In this document: positions 1 through 9,589 of the stretch, in pieces
How the letters are laid out: the number at the start of each line of letters is the position of its first letter
Position numbering within the stretch: position 1 is the stretch's first letter
DNA from: Actinomortierella ambigua
Lineage: Eukaryota > Mortierellomycota > Mortierellomycetes > Mortierellales > Mortierellaceae
Length of the DNA: 23,591 bases
Direction of reading: 5' to 3'
NCBI GenBank assembly: GCA_016098155.1
Contig: JAAAJB010000547.1
Location: forward strand, 1-23,591
The notes under the pieces: model-generated
Database searches by the model: none
The model's input: the letters and a program-made list of their open reading frames with translations, nothing else
What the model was told of the DNA's origin: nothing
Translations under genes and position numbers: made by a program

Positions 1-28
1 CACACACACACACACACACACACACACA
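1..28. repeat. (CA)14 microsatellite
   Basis: Fourteen perfect CA units run into the window's left edge. They lie in the intron that follows the last visible exon of the tRNA-binding protein gene, so they read as TG repeats in its transcript. Confidence 0.95.
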
Positions 29-47
29 TCCGGAAAAGCCTACTTAC

Positions 48-829
48 TCTCATCCGTAAATCCTTCAAAGACGACCTTGTCGCCAGGCTGGCTTCCCTCA
101 GCCGGTTCCAACAACTCGACCTTGGTCACCGAACCATCGCTGTCCTTCTCCATGCCACACAGCAACATGCCATGAGAGGCGATACCCCGCAGCTTGGACG
201 GCTTCATGTTGCGCACCACGATCACCGCCCGCCCTTCCAGATAGTCCTTGGGAATATGCTTGACGAGGCCGCTCACAATCGTGCGTGTTGACGACGACGA
301 TGTAGTTGTTGTAGATGGATCCTCTGTGGCGTTTTGGCCGTCGCCGACATCGACTTGCTCGACGTACAGCGACTCGGCATCCGGGTGCCGTTCGACCGAT
401 CGGACAACGCCCACGCGAATGTCGAGCTTGGAGATGTGGTCCTCCTCCTCCTCTCCAGCACCACTGCCTGTCTTCATGTTGGTGTGGCTAGTTTCCTTCT
501 TCGTCTTGGGTGATGTGACAGGACCGGTGGATGAGGACGATGATGTAGACATTGTGGCAGAAGACGATGCGAGCGGTGTTGCTGTTGCTGTTGTTGATGT
601 TGTTGATGTCGTCGCCGTATTTTCGCCCGCATTGTTGGCGGCAAGGTCCAGGAGCTCTTCAAGAGACGGGCTTTCAGTCTTGATCTCTGACTGAAGGAGA
701 ATATCTATCAAAATTTTCCCAAAAGGCAAATAGGTTCCATAAATCGCGTTAGATACTACTCGCTCGCTTGAGGATCTGAATGAGCTCCTCATGTTTTTTT
801 TTATTATCCTCTCTTTTGGCATGAACCAT
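48..829 (-). CDS. EMAPII/Arc1-type tRNA-binding protein (3' partial)
   Basis: Probable accessory tRNA-binding factor of an aminoacyl-tRNA synthetase complex (AIMP1/Arc1 type), cytosolic. The visible 236 residues hold a short Lys-rich helical N-terminus (about 1-24), a Thr/Ser linker (about 45-98), an acidic patch, and an EMAPII OB-fold from about residue 107 with DIRVG, HPDAESLYVEQVDVG, TIVSGLV, NMKPSKLRGIASHGMLLC and PGDKV, all family hallmarks. Frame analysis suggests a 73-nt first intron at 759-687: with ATG at 829 and splicing A|AG it replaces an implausible N-terminus by a coiled-coil-like one (MVHAKRED...). The uninterrupted ORF instead starts at 837. The last visible exon ends at 48 with donor GTAAGT (47-42), and the apparent stop at 40 lies inside that intron, so the gene continues beyond the window. 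A MetRS or TyrRS C-terminal domain is less likely because no catalytic part precedes it. Domain call firm, start tentative. Confidence 0.85.
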
Positions 830-973
830 GTCCTCATTGTTCAAAGAAAATGTACGGCTCGTTTCACACTACTTTGGAAAGTAACCGTCTCTTAAAAGAT
901 GAAAAGGAGCGAGGGATAAAAAAAAAAGGTTGTTGTGCACAAAGGAGGAGGGAAAGGAGTTGGACACCGCCTT

Positions 974-2383
974 TCAAGGGGGACCCCGTCGCGCCCGCTC
1001 GAGTTGTTGGTCGTCTTCAATGTCGTCACTCTCATCTCCACCACTCCTGCTCGATAAACTAGTGTCCTCGTCTTCTTCGTCGCGGCGCCTTCTGTCCCGT
1101 GAAAAGAGTGCGTCCTGAAGAGGGCTATGGCTACCACCCTTGTTATGAAGATGGATATCGTCGTCTTTACCTTCGGCTGTGGCGGTAGCATCCTTTGAGG
1201 CCTGGTCACCTTGCCTCTTCTCGGCCTCTTCGGTTCCCGATGATGGAGGCCGTCGATCGCCAAACAGCATTTGTTGAACGAGCGTGCTTGAGCTCAAGTC
1301 GAGTTGGCCCGCTTGGCTCTGGCCGCCAGATCGCGATAATGTCGATCCTGCCGTTGATCCTGCAGGGGTTGGTGATGGTTGTGGCGGCGACGATGATGAT
1401 GATGATGATGGTGATGATGCACTGTGAGAGAGTTGGTCGGAGGTGCGACGCCACGATTTTTTGATAGATGCGGCGTCCTTGAACGAGGACAGCGATGGTC
1501 GAAGGGTGGAATGGTCGTCATCGTCGCCGTGTTGGTGATTGTTATTGTGGTGGGTATCCTGTGTGTCATTCTGGCCAGTCGAGGCTGAGGAGGAGGAGGA
1601 GTCGGGTGTTGTCGGTGCAGGTGACAGAGATGGCTCGGCTCCATCCTGTTGTCGCTGATTTTTCCGGGAGTCGGGAGCGATATTACCGCGAGTGCCACCA
1701 CTACCATGTCCTGAGTAGCTTTCGTTGACCTCCCATGCATCGTCGTCTTTGTCTTCTGTAGAGGCCTTTGTGGCGGAAGTGCCAAACTTGGTCTGACCGG
1801 AGCTTGAACCGGAAACTGAACCTGAACCTGTATCCTGCGATGGTTCTTGAGCCTTGGACGAACCTTGTTGAGTAGAACCCGAGGGTTGTGCACTCTCTGG
1901 TTGTCGTGGTTGTTGTTGCTGTTGTTGTTGTTGTTGTGAAGGAGCAGGAGACAGGAGGGTAGCAGGAGAGGATGATGATGACGATGGTGATGATGCTGAG
2001 GAAACTGTCGACAAGGTGGAGAAGCGGGCAAGGTGGTTGGCGAGGAACCGGCTATTGCCCGCAAAGTCCATCAAGGTTCCACTCGAGACAGCAGCATGTG
2101 CGCTAGCGCCAGCACTAGCGATAGAGCCCGACGAACAGGCAGCCGAGGCATTGCCAGCACTGGTAGCCGACGACAATGACGTGGAGTTGTTGTTGAATGC
2201 AATACGATGTGGGTGACCGGTGATCCATGTATGGTGGTGAGCTCGAGTCCGTCCTTGACATGTAGCTCTGTGGAGCGAAGTCAAAGTCCCACGGAAGCCC
2301 GTCACAGAAGACGAGCAGCCTGGAGCCCGGCAAGCCGAGGACGACGGCGCCTTCTTCAGAATATAACCACAGCCCAACATCAT
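974..2383 (-). CDS. Ser/Gln-rich protein of unknown function, possible mitochondrial presequence
   Basis: I do not recognise the family. The frame stays open for 469 residues. The first ATG is at 2383; the upstream in-frame codons contain no ATG, and a CT-rich leader precedes it. The first 105 residues have no Asp or Glu and are rich in Arg, His, Ser and Ala. They are followed by FAGNSRFLANHLARFSTL, which resembles a matrix-targeting sequence with an R-x-F-S-like cleavage region. Then come poly-Ser, a Q9 tract (about 149-157), Ser/Gly/Thr/Gln linker, EDKDDDAWEVNESY, an Asn/His/Asp-rich patch, a helix-like SFKDAASIKKSWRR and two short hydrophobic motifs (STLVQQMLFGDRR, HSPLQDALFSRDRRRR). It ends in an acidic, basic-tailed C-terminus. 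Mostly disordered. Gene reality is supported by the leader and the long open frame; function unknown. Hidden introns cannot be excluded. Confidence 0.6.
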   Translation of the reverse strand: MMLGCGYILKKAPSSSACRAPGCSSSVTGFRGTLTSLHRATCQGRTRAHHHTWITGHPHRIAFNNNSTSLSSATSAGNASAACSSGSIASAGASAHAAVSSGTLMDFAGNSRFLANHLARFSTLSTVSSASSPSSSSSSPATLLSPAPSQQQQQQQQQPRQPESAQPSGSTQQGSSKAQEPSQDTGSGSVSGSSSGQTKFGTSATKASTEDKDDDAWEVNESYSGHGSGGTRGNIAPDSRKNQRQQDGAEPSLSPAPTTPDSSSSSASTGQNDTQDTHHNNNHQHGDDDDHSTLRPSLSSFKDAASIKKSWRRTSDQLSHSASSPSSSSSSSPPQPSPTPAGSTAGSTLSRSGGQSQAGQLDLSSSTLVQQMLFGDRRPPSSGTEEAEKRQGDQASKDATATAEGKDDDIHLHNKGGSHSPLQDALFSRDRRRRDEEDEDTSLSSRSGGDESDDIEDDQQLERARRGPP

Positions 2384-2641
2384 TGTGCACAATCACGGCA
2401 AATGCAGATAAAGAAGAACAAGAGTGGTGGTGGGAATGCACGCCAACGACGGATTCGCAGGGGGGGTGCGAAATGTGTGGGTAGCTTGGGGAGGGTGCGA
2501 CAAAGAGAAAAAAAAACGGTGTGGAGAAAAAAATCGAGTAAACACCAGCTGCAGAGAGCGCAGACAGAGAAAAAAAAATGTGGCTTTGTTTTCGTGAGTT
2601 GCTCCAACTCAGGTCGAGAAATACAGCTACGACAAGTACTA

Positions 2642-5155
2642 CTATTGAACAATGGTACTGCCCGTGGCAATGTCCAACGAGGCTAGGCGCTCCTCGATCT
2701 CGCGCTGCTGGCGCTCGTCGTCTTCGTGGACCTTATCGCCGCTGCCGTCGACGTCAGCCCCACCTCTCGTGGCACGCGCCAGAGCGGCTGCCACCTCCTG
2801 GCTCTGGTGCTTGCCCAGCGTTGCCGCCTGTGTATACTGCCACCCGCCGCCGCTTTCGAGCACCGTCACCTGGTCCATCGACAGGCCCAGGTAGCAAGGG
2901 TCGCACAGCTTCTCGATAATACCGATGCCGCTGTCGATGTTTCCATTTCGCAGACTACGCCAGCCACTGCTACCAAAGCTGTTGTAGCTCTGGCTGCGCC
3001 CTGACATGGGTAGGGAAGTAGTAGGTGAAGGCGGATAGGCCATCGTCGTCGAGTCTAGAGGTGCCGGCGAGTCAGTGAGAGAGGTTGAAAGGCTCGATGT
3101 ATTCTGCTGCTCTTCATCGTCTTGAGATGCGTAGTACCGAGGGGTAATGAAGTGATCCAGTTGCTTCTTTGTCAAGCAGTTGGAGCACACTACTCGCTGG
3201 CACTGCTGGCACACATTCTATGCACAGATTGATAGTTGAAAGCGATCATACAGTTAGGTAGGTGTGTGTGTGTGGGGGGGGAACCACTCAAGTTCATTCC
3301 CACTCGAGGATCCGCGTATTCGATAGATCTTCTTTACCTTCCACGTGAAGACACCGAATTCTTCGCGGCAGAGAGCGCACTCTTTCACCTGCGAAATGAA
3401 CTCGACAGTGCCAGATCGACGCTTTGCTGCCTTGATACTCTCTGGACTTGCCATCTCTGACGACTGTGGACCAGCCTCCGCCTGTTGGCCAGCAATAGTG
3501 CCTGTTCGACTCTTCATCTATAACCACACACCCCAAATAGAGATAGGTGAGCTCGACGTAGTTTCGGTAGATAGTTATGACACATCTTTGCCAATCGGGG
3601 CATAATCTCAGCCTTCTCCTCAAAATGATTAAAGAACACCTACCCGTTGCAACCCCCGTACCAACCCTCGCACCACACCCGAGGCACTAGCGCCAGTGTT
3701 GGTAGCGCAAGCCTGATCAGCAGAAGAGTCCTCGCCGTGGGCAGCAGCAGTATCGAGTCTCTGGGAAGTAGTCTTTGGTTCGTTGCAATCATCAGAGAAG
3801 CTGGTCATACTTGCAGGGGACTGCGGGCTCGGCAGATTGGCTGCAACAATATCGACAGATTGCTTTTTGCTGACAACCCGCGTGTCACCCATAACCCCAC
3901 TGGTATCTTCAGGAAGCATGGCTATGCAGTCATCGCATGCGCGGCTGACCTTCCCTGTGTTGCCCGATTTGATGAGGATCGTCTATTAAAACAATCACCG
4001 AAAGGGAGAGAGAGAGAGAGGGGGGGGGGCTTCGTTAGAATTGAACTTGTCGTATGGCGGACCATATTCCTCCTTCTATACCAATGACAGCGGTTTCATT
4101 ACATGCGACGAGCAGGAGTGGCAAACGACCTTGCCACAGGCGCGACAATGATGCTTGCGTCGGAAGAGGGAGCTAAACTCTTGCGTGCAGATCATGCATT
4201 TCGAAGCCGACTGGTCAGGCACCCATACAGGTGCGCTGTAGTTCTCGACCACACGAACAGGCTGCAAATACGTGTTCCGTTTTTCGCGCTGGCCTGGTCC
4301 ATTGGCAACAACATACCGGCCACCACTGTCTCGACCATTCTCCGCCGCCGTTGCCGTTGCCGCCGCCGCTGTTGCTGCTGCTGTCCCCGTTTGAGAATGA
4401 GTTTGACCACCACTGGTTCCCCCGCTTCCCCCTCCACTGCCAACACCGATGATAGAGTCGTATCGCCGAAGGCCCATGGCTATGATGCTCGAGGTACCGG
4501 CGCTGAGGCTCTGCATAGGTGTGGTGGAGATCTTGAGGGTTCTTTTTGCCGAGAGGTACTCCTCAGTGGCGTTCCGGATCGCCCACATCCAATCCTCCTT
4601 CTCCTTGAGGGAATCGACAAAGACCTGGGATGATTTCTCGGGGCTGATGATCTGGAAGGCAAACTTGGCCGGGTCCGGATCCTCAGCACCGACAATCGTA
4701 CAGCTTTCGAGCTTGACCTTGCGATGGCACATGAGCGTGTCGTCGATCGGGTTCAGGCTCGGGCTAGTCCAGATCAGACAGTCGGAGAACAAGTAGATGA
4801 TACGGAGATGAACGTTGCGGCGGCTGATCTTGTTGACAGGGCCCTTTTTCAGAAGGACACGGCCTGGTATGATCAATGGCTCGTTCAGGCCTGACAGGCG
4901 TCGTTGGATATCGAGCATCTCTTGGAACATCTCATGTTGGCGAATGGTGTCGTTCACAAACGTCGCCGTCTGCTCGAGAGCTCCGTAGGCCAGCTTCAGA
5001 TTATGGTAATCTGGGTGGTGCGAGGGTGTGTGCCGAAGCAGGGACTCGAGAAGCATTCGGTACCGTGGGATGCGCTGCACAGGCTTCATCAAGAAGGATT
5101 GAAAGTCTAGGTTCATACATTCTGGTCTGCGATTTGTTGTCTATAGAGGAGAGTG

Positions 5156-5197
<42 letters not shown>

Positions 5198-7763
5198 GGT
5201 GGTGAGCCTTTTGCACCTTGCAGCGAACAACCTTATTTTGAAAGAGAGTAGTTTGTACCTTGACAAAGTCGGCGAAACGGTCACTATTTTTCATGCAGTC
5301 GTTAATATGGGTGAGGGCAGATGCATATGTCCTAACATAGATGGAGTACATCTTGAAGAATGGTGCCTATTCGTAGAGTAAGCAAAACAACAAGACGATC
5401 AAATGTCAGAGCAATCCCTACTTTTGGATAGAGAAGGAGGCACAGACAACAAACAACAACAACAACAACAGCAACATTGCGATCGAAAAAAAAGGCTGTG
5501 CTCTGTTAGAGTATTGGCTTACAATCTCAACAAAGATATCTCCGATACACCAGTCTTCGTCCAAGACGACAAGATGCTCTGTTTCTCCTGCTTGTGTACC
5601 GACGGCAACGACCACCTGCCGCTGGTACAGGCGCTCGCCTTCATTAGCTCCGCCACCTCCACCACCACCACCACCCTCTTCGTCAAACTCCTTTTCCTCA
5701 TCGTCACTCTCCCAGCCCGTGGAAAAGGTGGTGCCGCAGATACGCTTCTCGAGTTGTGTCAGCAGAACCGTGTTGACCTTGAGGATCTCTTCAAAATTGG
5801 AAAAGATCTCCGAGACCGACTTTTTGGACAGCAGCGGTGGCATGTTGTTATTAGCATTAGGAATAGCTGTGGTCATTGCAGAAGATACGATGCTACCACC
5901 ACTGTTGCCAACAAGACTCGTCATGGAGGTATTCGCGAGCGAGGAATAAAAGCTGTTGCCTGCTGTGGATGCACCAAAGCCCGAGTCGTTACCACCGGAA
6001 GCGTGGGTGTTATAGGTGCTGTTGGTATTTTTCTGACTGGTCACAGTATTGGAGTGGTGACTGTTGACCATGTGAGCATGGGGTGCGTTCAGGGGCTCAT
6101 AGAAGAGGTGCTGAAGGATGAGCAGGCTATCGACATAACTCCTCTCTGTCGTCAAAATCTCAAGCACAAGCCTTTGCCGCCCTTCTGTCAGCACCTTCAT
6201 GGGGCGAGCAGCCAATCCTGCATTCAGCGACATCTTGTTCACTGAGGTCGGGCTGAGCAGGGTGTTCGAGGGTGATGATGCAATCGAGTTGGTGACGGTG
6301 GAGGAGCGGCGAAGAGCCAAGGGGGATTTGGTGTTTTTGACGGACCGTGGTATCGGTGGTGCGGTAGGGCCCACACCGCCGTTGGTCGGGGGTGGCGCCA
6401 CAGGAGAGACAGAGGATATGGGGGGTGGAGGTGGCATGGTGGTGGCGAGATAGGGCTGGGACGAGCTGGGGCTCAGCGGGGTGGGGGACAGTGCCTCGTC
6501 GCTCAAGGGGTACGATGAGGATGAGGACGAAAAAGAGGGAGAGGTCAAGTCGAAAGCAGACAGATTAGCTGGGGTGATAGAGAAGAACGTGGTGGACGAG
6601 TTTTGGCGTGAGTGTGAGCGCGATGAGGACTGGTGGGGATGACTGAGGTTTGTGACCGAGGAGGCATTAGAGGCATTGTAAACAAAGTGATGCTGGCCTT
6701 CGTCGCCATATCCATATCCCTCCGTCTCATCAAGCACCTCATCCTCATGTAGGTCGGGCAAATCATAGAGGCGCCATCCTGGTCGCGGCAGTGGCATAGA
6801 TGAATGGCGTGCTGCTTTCTCAGAGCTGTTAGCCGAGGTCGTAAGTGCCGTTGCGTTTTCAAGACTAGACGGTTCAACTCCTGAGGGGAAGCTGCTGTCT
6901 GTCGGGAGTGATGAGGGCTGGGTGGCCGCCAGGCTGTTGCTAGTGCTGTTGCTGGTGCTGATAGTCTCGTCTGCACCAAGGGCAGCAGGGTGTGAGGAGG
7001 TCGGTTGCATGTCATTGTGGTGAGGGGATGTGGCGCCTGGTTGGATGGACGGTGCTGTGGGACCACTGTGGCTGATCGTCAACGAGGCACCATCCAGCGG
7101 TAGAGACGGGAAAGCTGAGGCTGCTGATGACAATGCTGACTGCTGATGTTCGACTGTAGAAAGGGGGGAGATAGCTGTGCTACTTTCAATAGACGTGGTT
7201 GGCGCCTGATGGATATTGGGCGCTGAAGAGTTGCCATGGATCATCCGCAGTCGTGTCCGCACCGTCCCTCGAGGCGCGTTTCGCCGCTGTTGCGATTGGC
7301 TGTACGTCGAATTGGAGTAGGTCGAAGAAATGGTTGAATGGATGCTGCTTGTGCTGGTGCCGTTTGTTGCGCTGCTGTGGTGGCCACTTGAATGGGAGTA
7401 GGCGAATGAAGCAGTGCTGCTGGTGCTCGCTGTCGATCCATCCTGGCGGGACACTGAAGAGCGGTGGTGGTTGAGTGTGATGACGGAGGTAGCATCGGGT
7501 GCTGCGGTGGATGCTGAGGCTCTGTTCACGGGGACAACCCACGACTGTCGCAAGACCGAAGCAGAGCTATTTCGAGACCCTGCCGCGTGAGGGGTTTGTC
7601 GCAATCGTTGAACTGCAGGTGTTGGATGAGTTTGCTGTGTGGATGTGGAGGATGGGGTGATGGAGGACGTGGCGTGGGAAGCGGGGCCAGTGGACTCTGC
7701 CTTTGTTACGTCGGCAGGAGAGGAAGGTTGTTCCGGAATAGTCTGTGCGCCGTTGTGAGCCAT
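2642..7763 (-). CDS. FGD-like RhoGEF (DH-PH-FYVE-FYVE-like), six exons
   Basis: Predicted GEF for Cdc42/Rho-type GTPases, recruited to PI3P membranes. Exons: 7763-5523, 5366-5259, 5140-4082, 3982-3644, 3517-3338, 3217-2642; 1500 residues. Introns are 156, 118, 99, 126 and 120 nt, all phase 0, with GT...AG ends. Residues 1-528 are Ser/Thr/Pro-rich and disordered. DH spans about 529-853 (RQRLVLEILTTERSYVDSLL, then MKPVQRIPRYRMLLESLL), interrupted by two low-complexity insertions (about 563-640 and 676-730). PH spans about 872-985 with the closing DWMWAI helix. FYVE spans 1089-1157 with WVPD, RRKHHCRACGKVVCHSC and a final CDDC, the last pair supplied by exon 4. A second finger spans exons 5-6: C1296/C1299, C1312/C1315, C1320/C1323 and C1414/C1417, lacking WxxD and the RKHHC motif. 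Animal FGDs carry a second PH at this position. Domain calls firm; splice sites inferred from frame continuity. Confidence 0.9.
5159..5193. repeat. (GA)17 microsatellite in intron 2 of the FGD-like gene
   Basis: An uninterrupted GA run lies 17 nt upstream (sense direction) of the TAG acceptor at 5141-5142. On the sense strand it reads as CT and so forms the polypyrimidine tract of that intron. A shorter GA run followed by a G tract (about 4007-4029) occupies intron 3 of the same gene. Confidence 0.95.
5441..5475. repeat. CAA-rich simple repeat in intron 1 of the FGD-like gene
   Basis: A near-perfect CAA run (with AAACAA and CAG interruptions) lies between the donor at 5522 and the acceptor at 5367. 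It reads as TTG on the sense strand, and in the unspliced frame it would encode a Leu run that is not part of the protein. Confidence 0.8.
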
Positions 7764-9589
7764 GGTTGATCGAGTCGCTGATACACAACGGCGTTGAAGG
7801 CAACGGCAATTGATAGGAGTTCACTGTCTGTTGAAGTGACAAGGTTGGAAGGAAAGAGAGTAAAGGTGTTGGATCGTATCGAGTTGAGCAAAAGTAAATA
7901 AATCAAAATATGTCGTAGTAGTGTGCGTGAAGGGGAGGTATAGTGGATAGGACTGGTTCAAAATAGCTGCAACGCGAATGTAAGCTCGGTGCTGAATGGG
8001 AATATGTGACAATTATGAATTAGCAATGAGGGTATGGTAATGAAAAGTGCATGAACAATGGAAGGGGCAAGAGTATGTTTGTGGGCGTGTGTGAGAGAAG
8101 AGAAGAAGAGGAAGAGTAAGAAGACATGAAGAGGAAGAAGAAAAAAAATATGAGGTCAAGCGAGACCAACATGGAAAGGGGTCAATAAATCACCCCACTT
8201 GCCTTCTCTTCCTCCTCCTCGGCCGTGCCTCGCCGGTGTTGCTGCTGTCAGGATGAGGGCACTGGAGCAGCGTGGCAAGAAAGAGCACCTCCACCAACAG
8301 AAACAACAGAAACAACAAAAACAACGATAGCAACGACAACAGCAACAAGATCCGCAACACACAATGGCTGAGGTCTGCCTTTGGACAGGAGAGGCAGGGA
8401 GAGGGGGAAGGCTTGTATATTGGTGTATGTGTTTACGAGAGAGAGAGAGAGAGTGTGTGTGTGAGTGTTGTATGTGTACCTGCAAGGCGCTGATCAGGCG
8501 CCAAAATGAAAAAAGGGGTCTTGGTCTTGCTGATTCACTCATCCATTGAGCGACTCCTTGTCGAAAATATCCATCCCATCGTCAGGGACACATACATACA
8601 ACATACAACATCACACGTATACAAACATATGGCCATTCTCTTTTAACCGTCTTAGAATGGCGATGACCCAGATACTATTAGCAACCCTTCAATTCAGTCT
8701 ACCTGTCGTCATCTCGCACCATGGGAACCCCATTCCAGCAAGCCTGTTACAATAGCAGAATATCACTCCTCCCCTCCCCAGCCCCTATTTCTCACTGATA
8801 CCTGGTGATCACAGCAGGCACTACAAAATAGACCGCCACTACAGTTCGTCTCCCCTTTTCAAGGCACAATTCCAACACTCACTAGCAATAGTACTGAGCT
8901 GCCTTACTAATGACTGGAGGCTGAGGGCACTCGCACAGGTACAAGGGGATGGTCGTCTGAACGAGATCGCGTCTCCCTTCCAACGATCTTGAGGACCGAT
9001 GACCCTTCGGGTGTCGCTTGCTGTTCCAACTTTCCTCTTCCTCTAAGACTGCGCGTCGACTAAACATAGGAGAGATCCTTCCTGGCCTGCCATTGCTTTT
9101 ACCTCCCCCCCCCCCCAAACTCAATCCTCTACCCCTATTTCCAAATCACACGGACACATTTTTTCATCGCAGAACGAGTGAAAAAAAACAATAGGTAACC
9201 CCCACCCCTACTTCTTCGTCATTGCCATTGTGGAAAGGGAAGGAAGGATTGTGGGGTGAGCAAGAGGCGTGGATGTGGGGCTTAGCTTTGGTTGTTACAT
9301 TGTGGCTCTATCCCATCACCCTGTTAAAGCAAAAATGAGTTCGTGACACACTCCCTTGGGCTTAATGGAGATCGCGTTTCACAGCATGGTGTATTAAGAC
9401 CAAGCAGGGATTGGAGGGAGTGAGATAGAGGGCAAGATAGAGGGTGAGAGATAAAGAGTGAAAGATACAGACGAGAGAAGAGAGACGAGAAGAGAGAGGA
9501 GAGCAATGGTGTGGTTTCTTAGACTATGATTATGCGAGAACAACAACAACAACAAACAACAAGAGCTACTAACTACAAGTAGCGACTGG
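7764..9589 (-). promoter_or_regulatory. Upstream region and pyrimidine-rich leader of the FGD-like gene; no gene seen
   Basis: No convincing coding frame in 1.8 kb. On the minus strand, 8160 down to 7764 is CT-rich and leads to the start codon in a CAACCATGG context, as expected of a fungal 5' leader. The rest holds simple sequence: CAA-like repeats (about 8285-8345), GA/GT runs (about 8440-8462), a C12-like run (about 9105-9116), and GAGA-rich purine tracts (about 9410-9505) that overlap the 3' flank of the next minus-strand gene. No clear TATA element was identified, and the transcription start cannot be placed. Confidence 0.5.

Noticed and set aside
248..694. 148-codon plus-strand frame opposite the tRNA-binding protein
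   Set aside because: It is the antisense shadow of the EMAPII gene, with Val/Asp runs produced by the complement of Thr/Ser codons.
1294..2064. 256-codon minus-strand frame overlapping the Ser/Gln-rich gene
   Set aside because: It is a frame-shifted reading of the same CAA/CAT/TCA-rich repeats (Asn, His and Pro runs) with no leader or motif; the 974-2383 frame has better composition and charge pattern.
3254..3623. Separate small proteins suggested by minus-strand ORFs
   Set aside because: The 3254-3517 frame is exon 5 of the FGD-like gene read through into intron 5, and the 3294-3623 frame is a shadow spanning intron 4.
5403..6245. 280-codon plus-strand frame
   Set aside because: It lies opposite the DH exon and intron 1 of the FGD-like gene and contains the intronic CAA repeat; no family features.
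8156..8542. Cys-rich 128-codon minus-strand ORF
   Set aside because: The Cys/Trp/Phe runs come from a CAA/CAG-type simple repeat read in one frame; it has no other support.
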